The notes: a model not told the origin generated them from the letters alone. DNA of 64,000 nt from Achromobacter sp. UMC46 (GCF_014170335.1 NZ_LZZS01000004.1:434001-498000); one strand, 5' to 3'. Numbered from the stretch's first letter, positions 26,720-36,378 are shown. A program made the numbers and translations.

Positions 26720-27904
26720 CTATCGCGTATGGCGCGACGGCAAGATGAAATCGCCTTTCAGGCGGCGCGTTGCCAGCATCACGGCCGCCAACACGGCGAT
26801 GCCCGAGAGGATGCCCGACAGGCGCAGCAGCGCGGGCATCGGGTCATTCGCCCAATGGTGGTCTTGAACAAACACCATGATGAACGCGATGGTGAACTGG
26901 CGGCCCACATAGCTTGCGCCCTGCGGCCCCGACTGCACGTGGCATCCGGCCCACACGCCCAGCGACAGCACCAGCATGGACAGCACCGCTTGCCCCTGCG
27001 TCACCGGCAACAGCGCCATGCCCAGCGCGCCGGCCAGCAGGCAACCGATCACCCGCTGCACCATCTTGTCGATGATGGGCTGGCGCGTGCCGTCCACGAG
27101 TTTTCCGGCGGGCAGTATCAGCACGGCAATCGCCGTCACCAGCGCTTGCGCGAAACCGGGCATGTCCAGGAAGTATGTGGCCGCGGCCAGGACGATGATG
27201 GCCAGGGCGGCCTGCATGCCCAGCACCAGCCGATTGCGCCGCAGCGACTCCGCCGACGGCGCCGCGCTAGGCTCGGGCGCCGCGCCTTCGCCGCCGCCGA
27301 AGGGCGTGGCCGATGCGGCGGGCGGGCGGATCCGGCGATACCACTGCGGCCCGAAATGGAACAGGCTGGCGACCGCCAGGCAAGACAGCGTGCCCACCAC
27401 GACCTCGGCCGCCCGCAGCGCGGCGAATTCCGCGGTGGACGGCAGGGAATTCAGCACATGCGCTTCGTAGGTCACCATCAGGGCGGTCACCCCGCCCAGC
27501 ATCCAGGCATAAGGCGCCTTGGAGCCGTTGGCGTAATAGGCGGCCACGCCGCCGATCACGCCCAGCGCCGGCACGAACAGCCAGGGACGGTCGCCGATCA
27601 ACGGTCCGGCCACGGCGCCCAGGCCGGCGCCTATCACGGTGCCGATGACCCGGTGCGCCGCGCGCTCGGCCGACGCGGCGAAGCGGGTCTGCATCACCGC
27701 AAAGCCGCTGATGGCGGCCCACCAGGTGTAGGAAAGGTGCAAGACGTTCGCCACCACGACGGCAAGCGCGACGGACAGCACGGCTTCAGCGCTGAAGATC
27801 GCGCGGTCCCGGCCGGGCTTCCAGGCGGCCAGTTCTCGGGCCAGCGCGGCAAGGGCTGCCCTGCAAGTTCGCAACAGCGTGCTGACCAGGTTCATCGCGT
27901 TCAT
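26720..27904 (-). CDS. FUSC-family aromatic-acid-type exporter
   Basis: About 394 residues from the ATG at 27904; a TTG at 27919 is also open. Two blocks of membrane segments surround a central cytoplasmic linker rich in Pro/Ala/Glu. This is the layout of FUSC proteins (fusaric-acid resistance, AaeB, YccS). Typical motifs are TWWAAISGFAVMQTRF, RVIGTVIGAGLGAVAG and, in the second half, QRVIGCLLAGALGMALLP. Family members export aromatic acids. It is immediately downstream of, and co-directional with, the CatR-type LysR and near catB, suggesting a role in relieving aromatic-acid stress (inference). Confidence 0.85.
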   Translation of the reverse strand: MNAMNLVSTLLRTCRAALAALARELAAWKPGRDRAIFSAEAVLSVALAVVVANVLHLSYTWWAAISGFAVMQTRFAASAERAAHRVIGTVIGAGLGAVAGPLIGDRPWLFVPALGVIGGVAAYYANGSKAPYAWMLGGVTALMVTYEAHVLNSLPSTAEFAALRAAEVVVGTLSCLAVASLFHFGPQWYRRIRPPAASATPFGGGEGAAPEPSAAPSAESLRRNRLVLGMQAALAIIVLAAATYFLDMPGFAQALVTAIAVLILPAGKLVDGTRQPIIDKMVQRVIGCLLAGALGMALLPVTQGQAVLSMLVLSLGVWAGCHVQSGPQGASYVGRQFTIAFIMVFVQDHHWANDPMPALLRLSGILSGIAVLAAVMLATRRLKGDFILPSRHTR

Positions 27905-27940
27905 CCTAGCGCCCCGCAAACCGCCCGGGCAAGCGTGGCG

Positions 27941-28822
27941 TCAATCGGCCAACCCCGCCGCCAACGCCAACGCCCGCGCCAGGAACTCGGACTGATCGTC
28001 CTTGCGGTAGCTGGCGATTACCGGCGACACGAACGCGTCGCCCTCGATCCGAACGTGCACCACATCCTGCCGCTGCAAGCGTTGCACCGACGCCGGCACC
28101 ACCGACACGCCCAGCCCCGCCGCCACCAGGCCGATCGCCGTCTGCAGCTCGTTGGCCTCTTGCACGACCTGCAGCGCATGGCCCGCCGCGCGGAACAGTC
28201 CCAGCACATGGTCCGCGAAGTTCGGCCGCGGCCTGGCGGGATACAGCACGAAAGGCTCTTGCGCCAGGCGTTCCACCGATACGCTGCCCAGCGCCGCCAG
28301 CGGATGATGCAGCGGCACGGCGGCCATCAACGGTTCGGTCATCAGCACCCGGCGTTCGATCGCGGGATCATCCAGCAGGATCCGGCCGATACCCAGGTCG
28401 ATGCGCCCCGCCTTCAGCGCTTCCAGTTGCGGCAGCGTCGTCATTTCCGTCAGGCCGACTTCCACCTGCGGGTCCGCGCTGCGTAGCTGGCGGATCAGTT
28501 CGGGTACGAATCCGTAAAGCGTCGACGGCACGAAACCGATGCCGAACCAGCGCCGCTGCGTTTGCCCAAGGCGGCGCGTGCCTTCCAGCACTTCGTCCAG
28601 CCGGGCGGTCAGCAGCCGGGACTGCTCCAGCAGGAAGCGCCCGGCTTCGGTCAGCTTCAAGGCGCGGGTGGTGCGTTCGAACAATTGCACCCCCAGCGCT
28701 TCCTCGAACTGGCGGATCTGGCGGCTGAGCGGCGGCTGGGCGATGTGCAGACGGGTGGCGGCGCGGGTGAAGCTGCCCTCTTCCGCCACGGCCTGGAAGT
28801 AGCGCAGGTGCCTAAGTTGCAT
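27941..28822 (-). CDS. LysR regulator of the CatR/BenM type
   Basis: 293 residues. MQLRHLRYFQAVAEEGSFTRAA, LHIAQPPLSRQIRQFEE and LGVQLFERTTRALKLTEAG follow the BenM/CatM/CatR subgroup very closely. The effector domain opens IGFVPSTLYGFVPELIRQLR, also typical of muconate-responsive members. It is divergent from catB across 107 bp, the classical catR-catB arrangement, so cis,cis-muconate-dependent activation is expected. The FUSC exporter follows after 36 bp and may be co-transcribed with it. Confidence 0.9.
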   Translation of the reverse strand: MQLRHLRYFQAVAEEGSFTRAATRLHIAQPPLSRQIRQFEEALGVQLFERTTRALKLTEAGRFLLEQSRLLTARLDEVLEGTRRLGQTQRRWFGIGFVPSTLYGFVPELIRQLRSADPQVEVGLTEMTTLPQLEALKAGRIDLGIGRILLDDPAIERRVLMTEPLMAAVPLHHPLAALGSVSVERLAQEPFVLYPARPRPNFADHVLGLFRAAGHALQVVQEANELQTAIGLVAAGLGVSVVPASVQRLQRQDVVHVRIEGDAFVSPVIASYRKDDQSEFLARALALAAGLAD

Positions 28823-28929
28823 GGCTTATTTAGACTGGAAAGGTATGAATCGGAACCCATATAGTCTTGGACTCAATGGGAAAGCGCAAGCCATACTGGC
28901 AACATCGCTAAATTCCTGGCAATAAAAGT

Positions 28930-30054
28930 ATGAATCCGGCAAGCATTCTCTCGGTCGCAGCCATTCTGGTGGACCTGCCCACCATCCGCGCCCATCAACT
29001 GGCCATGGCGGTCATGCAGCGCCAGACGCTCGTGATCGTGCGCCTGACCTGCAGCGACGGCATCGAAGGCATCGGCGAAGCCACCACCATCGGCGGCCTG
29101 TCCTATGGCGAAGAAAGCCCCGAAGGCATCAAGCTGGCCATCGATACGTATCTGGCCCCGGCGCTGGCCGGCATGGACGCGACCAACATCCACGCGGCCA
29201 TGCAGCGCCTGGAGAAAGTGGCGCGCGGCAACCGCTTCGCCAAGTCCGCGCTGGAAACCGCGCTGCTGGACGCCCAGGGCAAGCGCCTGAACGTGCCGGT
29301 ATCGACCCTGCTGGGCGGCGCCGTGCGCACGCGCATGCCGGTGTTGTGGACGCTGGCCAGCGGCGACACCGCCCGCGACATCGAAGAAGCCGAATCGCTG
29401 CTGCAAAGCCGCCGCCACAATACGTTCAAGCTGAAAGTGGGCCGCCGCGCCGTATCGGAAGACGTGGCGCACGTGTCGCGCATCAAGCAGGCGCTGGGCG
29501 ACCGCGCCCGCGTGACGGTGGACGTGAACCAGGCCTGGAACGAGGCCGATGCCGCCGGCGCCATCGCGCGCCTGGAAGCGGCCGGCGTCGACTTGATCGA
29601 GCAACCCATCCCGCGCGCCAACCTGGCCGGCATGGCCCGCCTGGCCGCGCGTTTCGTGGTGCCCATCATGGCGGACGAAGCCGTGAATGGTCCCGAAGAC
29701 GCACTGGACATCGCGCGCCAGGGCGCCGCCGACGTGCTGGCCTTGAAGATCGCCAAGTCGGGCGGCCTGTATGAAATGCTGCGCACCGCGGCCGTGGGTG
29801 ACGCCGCCGGCATGTCGCTGTACGGCGGCACGATGCTGGAAGGCTCGGTCGGGTCGATCGCATCCGCGCATGGCTTCGCCTGCCTGCCGCGCCTGTCCTG
29901 GGGCACCGAATTGTTCGGCCCGCTGCTGTTGAAGGACGACATCGTCGCCAATCCGCCGCGCTATGCCGATTTTGAACTTGAACTGCCCGCCGGCCCCGGC
30001 CTGGGCCTGACGCTGGACGAAGACAAGCTGAAATTCTACCGGCGGGACCGCTGA
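28930..30054 (+). CDS. catB: Muconate cycloisomerase
   Basis: 374 residues of the enolase superfamily. Catalytic positions agree exactly with the Pseudomonas putida enzyme numbering: KLK at 167-169, metal ligands Asp198, Glu224 and Asp249, and the second lysine Lys273. It converts cis,cis-muconate to muconolactone in the beta-ketoadipate (catechol ortho-cleavage) pathway. The divergent CatR-type LysR supports the assignment. Unusually, catC and catA do not follow; the next gene is a Bug receptor, so the pathway is split or muconate or a lactone arrives by uptake. Chloromuconate cycloisomerase is a less likely alternative. Confidence 0.92.
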   Translation: MNPASILSVAAILVDLPTIRAHQLAMAVMQRQTLVIVRLTCSDGIEGIGEATTIGGLSYGEESPEGIKLAIDTYLAPALAGMDATNIHAAMQRLEKVARGNRFAKSALETALLDAQGKRLNVPVSTLLGGAVRTRMPVLWTLASGDTARDIEEAESLLQSRRHNTFKLKVGRRAVSEDVAHVSRIKQALGDRARVTVDVNQAWNEADAAGAIARLEAAGVDLIEQPIPRANLAGMARLAARFVVPIMADEAVNGPEDALDIARQGAADVLALKIAKSGGLYEMLRTAAVGDAAGMSLYGGTMLEGSVGSIASAHGFACLPRLSWGTELFGPLLLKDDIVANPPRYADFELELPAGPGLGLTLDEDKLKFYRRDR

Positions 30055-30146
30055 CCGGCCCGCAATACGCAGACCGCGACACGCCCCCCGGCCGCGCCCG
30101 CCTTGAAGGGCGCACCCACAATAATTCAAGCACCACGGAGACAACC

Positions 30147-31133
30147 ATGCGCATGCGCCATGTACTCAAACCCTTTGCCCGCGCCATCCTGGCGCTGTCG
30201 TTGCTGGGCGGCGCGTCCGCCGCGCTGGCGGAGGGCTATCCCGACCGTCCGGTCAAATGGGTCGTGCCCTTCCCGCCCGGAGGCGCGATGGACAGCATCG
30301 CCCGCACGCTGGGCGAATCCATGGGCAAGCAATTGAACACGTCGTTCATCGTCGAGAATCGCGCCGGCGCGGGCGGCAACATCGGCGCGGCCACGGTCGC
30401 GCGGTCCAAGCCCGACGGCTACACGATCCTGATCGTCGCCAACGGCATGGCCGTCAATCCGGCGCTGTACGCCGACCTGAACTACGACCCCATCAAGGAC
30501 TTCGCGCCGATTTCGCTTCTGGCCGTGGTGCCGAACGTGCTGGTCACCAATCCAGCCCGCACGGGCGCGACCAGCGTGCAGGACGTCATCGCCAAGGCGA
30601 AGGCCCAGCCCAACCACTACACCTACGCCTCGGCCGGCGTGGGCACGTCGATCCATCTGGCGGGCGAGCTCTTCGTGTCGATGACGGGCGTCGAGATGCT
30701 GCATGTGCCCTACAAGGGCAGCGGCCCGGCCGTGGCCGATCTGCTGGGCGGCCAGGTCGACTACATGTTCGACAGCATCACGTCGGCCAAGCCGCACATC
30801 GCCACCGGCAAGCTACGTGCGCTGGCGGTCACCACCACCAAGCGCTCCGCCGCCCTGCCCGACGTGCCGACCCTGCAGGAAGCCGGCGTGCCGGGTTACG
30901 AGCTGATGCCCTGGTTCGCGGCTTTCGCCCCCGCCGGCACCCCGCCGGAAGTGGTGGCCAAGCTGAATGAAGCCATGCGCACGGCGCTGGCCGAGCCGAA
31001 GGTGAAGGCGACCCTGGATTCGATCGGTGCGGAGTCCATCGGCAGCAGCCCGGACGCGTTGCGCGACCATCTGGCCAAAGAAACCGAACAGTGGAAGACC
31101 TTGGTCAAGGAACGCAACATCAAGATCAACTGA
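30147..31133 (+). CDS. Bug-family tripartite tricarboxylate transporter substrate-binding protein
   Basis: 328 residues with a GGAG site before the ATG and a signal peptide ending SAALAEG. Motifs YPDRPVKWVVPFPPGGAMD, ENRAGAGGNIGA, KPDGYTI and HVPYKGSGPAVADLLGG are typical. It starts 92 bp after catB in the same direction, so it is probably induced with it. Its ligand may be muconate, a lactone or an aromatic acid (inference). No TctA/TctB permease is nearby. Confidence 0.92.
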   Translation: MRMRHVLKPFARAILALSLLGGASAALAEGYPDRPVKWVVPFPPGGAMDSIARTLGESMGKQLNTSFIVENRAGAGGNIGAATVARSKPDGYTILIVANGMAVNPALYADLNYDPIKDFAPISLLAVVPNVLVTNPARTGATSVQDVIAKAKAQPNHYTYASAGVGTSIHLAGELFVSMTGVEMLHVPYKGSGPAVADLLGGQVDYMFDSITSAKPHIATGKLRALAVTTTKRSAALPDVPTLQEAGVPGYELMPWFAAFAPAGTPPEVVAKLNEAMRTALAEPKVKATLDSIGAESIGSSPDALRDHLAKETEQWKTLVKERNIKIN

Positions 31134-31223
31134 TCGCGGCTCCGGCGGACGGCGGGTGCGGCATTGCCGTCCCGCCATCGCCCTGTCGCACGTCAGTGCG
31201 TGAAAATTGGACCCGGCCCCAAT

Positions 31224-31251
31224 TTGAAACAGTGTTTATCAAAAATAATCA
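31224..31251 (+). promoter_or_regulatory. Possible sigma-70 promoter of the autotransporter gene
   Basis: TTGAAA, 16 bases, then TAATCA lie in an AT-rich block (31220-31320) that stands out in this GC-rich sequence. The autotransporter start is about 140 bp downstream. Pattern-based only. Confidence 0.3.
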
Positions 31252-31387
31252 CAATAGATTTTAAACTGATACATTCCGCCCCCAATAAGCCGCCAACGGT
31301 ATTCATCAAAAAAGGGGTCGTCGAGTGTTTTCGGTATATGAATGTGGGCAATTTACTGAATCAGCCAAACGCTCGATAAACGGGGCG

Positions 31388-34150
31388 ATGGCACTGCGGC
31401 GGAAGCGCGATTATTTATTTTCCGCCGCCATGTTGCTAGGCGCCGCGCCTTGTCTGTTGACCGCGCCAGCGGCGCTGGCGGCGGACCGGTATTTCATTCA
31501 AACAGGCAATATAACGTGGGGCCAAACCCCCAGCAGCGGATTCGACGCGAACGGCAGCCCGGTTCCGGGTGGAACTGATCGGGCAATCTACGCGATGGCT
31601 GGAAGCGGGCAATCCATGTTGTGGGGCCCAGCCCGCCAGATAGGCTCCCTCGTCTTTTTAGCGCCGTATACCGGCACGGGTTTCATCCCCAACACTGCGA
31701 GTCCGACGCTGAATGCCGTCATGACGATCAATGGCGTTGACGGTGTCGGCGTGGAAAGCCGGGTGAATCAACAGATCGATCTCAGTTCCAGAATCGCGCT
31801 GGGCAATGACCAGGAATGGCGCATCGAGAGCGAGAGCGGCAGCGTTCGGCAATTGACCAACGGCAATACCCGCAATCTGAACCTCAATACCTCGGTGCTG
31901 ACGCTGAACGCGGTCAACGCCGGCAATGCCTTCGTTCTGGAACAGGCAATCATCGGCAGCGGCGGCCTGATTATCTCGGGCGCTGGCAGCACCACGCTGA
32001 GCGGCGCCAATACCTACACGGGCGGAACGTACATCAACGGCGGAACTTTGCGGGTGTCCAGCGACGCCAACTTGGGCAATGCGGCCGGAACGCTCGAATT
32101 CAATGGCGGCGTGCTGCAGATCAGCGGCACCACATTCACCGCAACGGCGCGCGCAATCACGCTGGATGAGCGCGGAGGGACGCTCGACGTCGCGGACGCA
32201 GGCAACACCGTGACGGTAGGCACGGGGGTCGCCGGAACGGGTTCGTTGACCAAGCTCGGCGCGGGCGCCCTGTCGCTCTCGGGCGACAACCGCTACAGCG
32301 GAGACACCCGCATCGAATCCGGCCGGCTGTCATTGACGGGCGCAGGCCGCCTGGCAGTGTCGAACCGGGTAGTGGTCGGCGATGGCATCTTTGACATTTC
32401 AGCGACGGCGGCCGGAGCAACCATCGGCACCCTGGCGGGCGCGGGCGACGTCGCCCTCGGCACCCAGACGCTAACGTTGACCGCGGCGAACGATACCTTC
32501 GGGGGCACGCTGCAAGGAAGCGGCGGGCTGACGCTGAATGCCGGCACGCAAGGGCTTTCAGGCACCAGCATCGGCTTTACGGGACCCACCACGATCCAGG
32601 GCGGCGTCCTGGCCGTGAACGGGTCGATCGGAAACTCCGCCGTGACGGTCCGGCAAGGCGGCACGCTGGCCGGCGGGGGCACAGTCGGAACGACGCAGGT
32701 GGAGCGCGGCGGCGTGGTGGCTCCCGGATCATCCATTGGCACCCTGACGGTCAATGGCAATTTCACGCAGGCGGCCGGTTCGGTTTACCGGATCGAACTC
32801 GACCCGAGCTCCTCGGCATCGGATCTGATCGCGGTGAACGGCACGGCCACGCTGCAACCCGGCGCGCGCTATGACCTCAAACCCGTCTCGGCGGCAAGCT
32901 ACCGCCTGGGTACGAAGTACACCGTGCTCAGCGCGACGGGCGGAGTTGGCGGGACCTATGGCCAGTCGCTGCCAGTCTCGGCGTTCCTTGCCCTGCAAGA
33001 CAGCAATGACAGCAACCATGTGTACCTTAACGTGGTCCAGACGCGCAGCGTCGGCGAGGCAGCGGAAACGCCCAACCAGGACAGCACCGCCGGCGGCCTT
33101 GCTGGCGCGGCAGGCGACACGGTGCTGAACGCGGATTCCGACGCGCAAGCGCGCGACATGTTGGACGCGCTGTCCGGCGAAGCATTGGCGTCGTCCAAGG
33201 GCATGCTGGTCTCGGGCACCTTGCTGGTCCGCAATTCGGTCAATGACCGCCTGCGGGACACGTCATGCCTGAACGACGGGCGTGAAGGCCGCGGCAGCGC
33301 ACTGGCGCGCGCCTGCGCCAGCGACGCTACACCCCGCGCGTGGGCACAGGCGCTGGGTGGCTGGGGCCGCGCCGGCGGCGGACAAGGCATTTCCCAGATC
33401 AAACAGGACACCGCCGGTTTCCTGATCGGTGCCGACATGCCTCTTGCGGGCGATTGGCGGGCAGGCGCCTTTGCCGGCTACACCCATACCAGCTTCAACG
33501 TGGATCAGCTTGACTCCAAGGGCGGCGCCGACAGCTACCACCTCGGCGTCTATGGCGGACGACAGTGGGATCGCCTGGCGCTGCGCGTGGGCGCGGCTTA
33601 CTCGTGGCATGACGTGGATACGCGCCGCTCGGTACGTATAGGCAACCTGAGCAACAACCTGCGAGCCGATTACGACGCGGGTGCAAGCCAAGTCTTCGGA
33701 GAAGTGGGATACGGGCTGTCCCGAGGCGTTCTTCGTATTGAGCCGATTGCCGCGCTGGCCTTCGTGAACCTCCGCACAGACGGGTTCGATGAGCGTGGTG
33801 GTGATGCCGCGCTGAGCAGTCGTTCCGACAGCTCCAACACCTGGTTTTCCACGCTCGGCATCAGGCCGTCGTTGGATATCGAAGTCGGCAAGATGAGCGG
33901 CACCGTTCGCGGCCTGATCGGATGGCGGCACGCTTTCGGCGACACGACGCCCACATCGACCGTGGCCTTTTCCGGGGGCAGCGCCTTCAGCGTCTCCGGC
34001 GCGCCCATCGCCGAGGATGCCGCCGTGGTCGAGATCGGCGCGGACTTGGCGCTTTCCCCGACTGCGACCCTGGGACTGGCCTACGGCGGACAGTTCGGTT
34101 CCAGCAACACCGACCAGCGTCTGCAGGCCAACTTGTCGGTGCAATTCTAG
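31388..34150 (+). CDS. Autotransporter with PATR passenger repeats
   Basis: 920 residues from the ATG at 31388, which opens a signal peptide ending PAALAAD. An in-frame ATG at 31325 would add 21 unlikely residues. The passenger is Gly/Thr/Asn-rich, as in beta-helices. It carries PATR units such as LSGANTYTGGTYINGGTLRV and LSGDNRYSGDTRIESGRLSL. The last 270 or so residues (from about AWAQALGGWGRAGG) are an autotransporter beta-barrel that ends in aromatic Phe (LSVQF). It should be a type Va surface or secreted protein. No protease or lipase motif is evident; adhesion or biofilm roles are common in the family. A hairpin follows the stop. Confidence 0.9.
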   Translation: MALRRKRDYLFSAAMLLGAAPCLLTAPAALAADRYFIQTGNITWGQTPSSGFDANGSPVPGGTDRAIYAMAGSGQSMLWGPARQIGSLVFLAPYTGTGFIPNTASPTLNAVMTINGVDGVGVESRVNQQIDLSSRIALGNDQEWRIESESGSVRQLTNGNTRNLNLNTSVLTLNAVNAGNAFVLEQAIIGSGGLIISGAGSTTLSGANTYTGGTYINGGTLRVSSDANLGNAAGTLEFNGGVLQISGTTFTATARAITLDERGGTLDVADAGNTVTVGTGVAGTGSLTKLGAGALSLSGDNRYSGDTRIESGRLSLTGAGRLAVSNRVVVGDGIFDISATAAGATIGTLAGAGDVALGTQTLTLTAANDTFGGTLQGSGGLTLNAGTQGLSGTSIGFTGPTTIQGGVLAVNGSIGNSAVTVRQGGTLAGGGTVGTTQVERGGVVAPGSSIGTLTVNGNFTQAAGSVYRIELDPSSSASDLIAVNGTATLQPGARYDLKPVSAASYRLGTKYTVLSATGGVGGTYGQSLPVSAFLALQDSNDSNHVYLNVVQTRSVGEAAETPNQDSTAGGLAGAAGDTVLNADSDAQARDMLDALSGEALASSKGMLVSGTLLVRNSVNDRLRDTSCLNDGREGRGSALARACASDATPRAWAQALGGWGRAGGGQGISQIKQDTAGFLIGADMPLAGDWRAGAFAGYTHTSFNVDQLDSKGGADSYHLGVYGGRQWDRLALRVGAAYSWHDVDTRRSVRIGNLSNNLRADYDAGASQVFGEVGYGLSRGVLRIEPIAALAFVNLRTDGFDERGGDAALSSRSDSSNTWFSTLGIRPSLDIEVGKMSGTVRGLIGWRHAFGDTTPTSTVAFSGGSAFSVSGAPIAEDAAVVEIGADLALSPTATLGLAYGGQFGSSNTDQRLQANLSVQF

Positions 34151-34166
34151 GCAGGGGATTAGCGCA

Positions 34167-34192
34167 AAAGCCCGCGCCTCGGCGAGGGCTTT
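34167..34192 (+). terminator. Terminator after the autotransporter
   Basis: AAAGCCC, a 12-base loop region containing further pairing, then GGGCTTT, 16 bp after the stop codon. It fits a rho-independent terminator with a short T-run. Confidence 0.6.
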
Positions 34193-34453
34193 GCATTGGA
34201 AGGCGCTGATTTGATTGAGGCAGCCACACCTCCCGGTGCACTGGCGAGCCGTCCTTCGGACTTCATGAGCGTCCCACGGACGTTCACAGGCACCGGAGCG
34301 ACCTCTATTGCAGTGTCGGCCCAAACCGAGGTGTTGAAAGCTATCTACAAGCGAAAGATAGATGCCGCTCTGATTTGGGATCTCAACAAAGACTGACGCC
34401 CAACCTTGCCGCTTCCAATAGGGTCGTGGCGAAGGCCTCAGTCGCGGAAAATC
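34193..34453 (+). other. Short hypothetical ORF region preceding the glycosyltransferase
   Basis: 261 bp where base composition starts to drop. One plus-strand frame (34196-34396, 66 residues, including TEVLKAIYKRKIDAALIWDLNKD) is protein-like. It faintly recalls the RKIDA..W.L.R stretch of serine recombinases but lacks any catalytic motif. It may be a fragment of a larger gene. I cannot name it. Confidence 0.25.
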
Positions 34454-35611
34454 ATGATGAAGATTCTTTATACAAACTTTCATGTTGGGCCGAATGTCAG
34501 TGGTCACGCCATCTACATCTCTCGCCTTGCGCAGAATTTGGTAGGGCGCCACTCTATCAGTGTTGCCGCGCCACCCGGGTGCGCGCTTTTGCGGCTTGCT
34601 GCGGATATTCCAAATGTCAGCACCTACCCTATAGCGTTTTCGTCTCGCTTCTACCGGATGCCCACTCCGGCAAGACAGTTGCGTGCGCTGCTCGAACTCG
34701 AGAATTTCGATGTGGTGCACGTCAACGGATCTGCCGATCACAAACTGGTTATCTTGGCGTCGCTTTTTCTAAAGCGACGACCAAAGATCGTTTTCACGAA
34801 GCACAACGATCAGCCCATATCTGCGCTTAGCGCGCGCATCCGTACATGGTTAGGCACAGATCATGTGATTGCAGTATGCGACCACGTACGCAGGAAGCTC
34901 GCTAAGACCGCGTATGCCAGCGCCGGCATATCTACGGTATTCAACGGCGTAGATACGAAAGTCTTTCGCCCCTTCAATGAGAAGGAAGGCAGCGGCATGA
35001 GGGCACGTTACTTCGGCAGAGAGCTTGCTGGCCGCATTGTGCTGGGCAGCAATGCTGGGACAGGTGACTACAAGAGTTGGATGGACATGGTCCGCGCTGT
35101 TGCTCGCTTACCCCTCATAGAGCGGGAGACCTTCCATGTAGCAGTTGCAGGCGGGCCGATATCCAGCGCTGACCTTGCAGAAATTCGAGGTCTGGGAATG
35201 GAAGGTCGATTCAGTTATGTGGGAATGCTTGACGACGTTAGGCCGTTCATTTCTGCGATTGATGTGGGTTTTGTGCTGTCTCATCGGGTAGAAACGATCT
35301 CTTTTGCCTGTCGCGAAATGATGGCCAGCGGGAAGCCCGTGATCGTGACCGAGTACGCAGGACTACCAGAGAACATCGCCCGTGACAAAGACGGTTGGGT
35401 GGTCCCGTCACGGTCACCCGATTCAATCGCAAGCTTGTTGACCCAGATCTCTCAGCGGAAGTTCGACCTCTCTGCCATGGGCGTCGAGGCACGAAGAAAG
35501 GCAGAAGCCGAATTCGACCACGTTGACTTTATCCAAGGTACCCAGCGTGTCTATGTGGAGCTGGTTTTCCCCGCCCCGGGGTGTCACGAATTGAGTGGCT
35601 TCGGTGGGTAA
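34454..35611 (+). CDS. Family 4 glycosyltransferase (GT-B fold)
   Basis: 385 residues from the double ATG at 34454/34457; a longer start would add a non-homologous tail. The N-terminal half has YTNFHVGPNVSGHAIYISRLA and the mid-chain DHVIAVCDHVRRKL/VFNGVDTKVFRP. The C-terminal half has the nucleotide-sugar site ETISFACREMMASGKPVIVTEY, with the E-x7-E motif of GT4 enzymes. It should transfer a sugar during LPS, capsule or glycan assembly. Its GC content is visibly lower than the flanks, and no other glycan gene is present, so it looks laterally acquired. The last 15 residues (PAPGCHELSGFGG) are atypical and may mark a broken 3' end. Confidence 0.83.
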   Translation: MMKILYTNFHVGPNVSGHAIYISRLAQNLVGRHSISVAAPPGCALLRLAADIPNVSTYPIAFSSRFYRMPTPARQLRALLELENFDVVHVNGSADHKLVILASLFLKRRPKIVFTKHNDQPISALSARIRTWLGTDHVIAVCDHVRRKLAKTAYASAGISTVFNGVDTKVFRPFNEKEGSGMRARYFGRELAGRIVLGSNAGTGDYKSWMDMVRAVARLPLIERETFHVAVAGGPISSADLAEIRGLGMEGRFSYVGMLDDVRPFISAIDVGFVLSHRVETISFACREMMASGKPVIVTEYAGLPENIARDKDGWVVPSRSPDSIASLLTQISQRKFDLSAMGVEARRKAEAEFDHVDFIQGTQRVYVELVFPAPGCHELSGFGG

Positions 35612-35746
35612 AGCTGAGGGTCGATGTCAGGATGCCTATTTCTTGAGCGCAACTGGGCGCTCTCGGACACATTTCAGCCTGCTCAGAGACATCCTCGAAT
35701 TCCGCCTATCGGGCGCAGCAGCTGTTTACTTTAATCGGCTGTGTCT

Positions 35747-36181
35747 ATGAATCCTTCTGAGAGCACAATATTGAGGCCTCCACCATCTCGATCCTCCGAC
35801 GTCGACGCGCCAGCGTCTACACGCTGTTACCCGGACAGTTCCAGCACAAGTACAACCGCCGGCGGTCCGTCCGAGATCGAACCGGCGCGGGTCGCGCTGG
35901 CCGAACTCGCCAATACCGACTGTCTGAGTACCTCCGCCCGCCTTTCGATCTGGATACGTGCAAGCGGCCATCGCCCCAGGTACTTTGCGGAGATCCAGCC
36001 GTTGATGAAAGCGCATGGCTGGACCAGTCTACGGGCTTTGCGGCATTGCCGTGGATATACCAGAACCGAGATGGCGTTACGCATCGGAATGCACCTGCCC
36101 ACTTATGGATTTATCGAGGATGGGACCGTGGATCTGGGAAGTTGGGTGCAGCCTGCCTTGGAGCTGCTTCTGTTGGACTAA
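35747..36181 (+). CDS. Hypothetical protein, possible helix-turn-helix
   Basis: 144 residues from the ATG at 35747 (GTG at 35741 in frame). The first 45 residues are Ser/Thr/Pro-rich and disordered. The C-terminal part (MKAHGWTSLRALRHCRGYTRTEMALRIGMHLPTYGFIEDGTVD) has the spacing of an XRE-type helix-turn-helix, although the match is loose. An overlapping minus-strand frame is less protein-like. It lies in the low-GC, gene-poor patch. Coding status is uncertain. Confidence 0.4.
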   Translation: MNPSESTILRPPPSRSSDVDAPASTRCYPDSSSTSTTAGGPSEIEPARVALAELANTDCLSTSARLSIWIRASGHRPRYFAEIQPLMKAHGWTSLRALRHCRGYTRTEMALRIGMHLPTYGFIEDGTVDLGSWVQPALELLLLD

Positions 36182-36327
36182 GCAAACGCCGTGTCGAGAC
36201 CGATCGGGTTCGCCGAGGATTCTGGATCGAATGATCGCCTTGCTTCCTCCACGGAGCTATTCAGGGCGTTCGTTCGTTTGGATACGATTCACGCTACTGG
36301 CGCGACGCTGGGCGTGATGGGGGCAAG

Positions 36328-36378
36328 CCGCGCAGTTGTGACCGCGGGTGAAACGAGGCTGCGGTCACAACTGCGCGG
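36328..36378. repeat. Perfect 18-bp inverted repeat
   Basis: Arms at 36328-36345 and 36361-36378 are exact complements (CCGCGCAGTTGTGACCGC and its reverse complement) separated by 15 bases. No T-tract follows, so a simple terminator is unlikely. It could be a recombination or insertion site, a protein-binding site or a structured RNA. Confidence 0.75.

Noticed and set aside
34196-34396. Possible serine-recombinase fragment
   Set aside because: The RKIDA..W.L resemblance is weak and no catalytic serine motif is present; kept only as an unknown ORF region.
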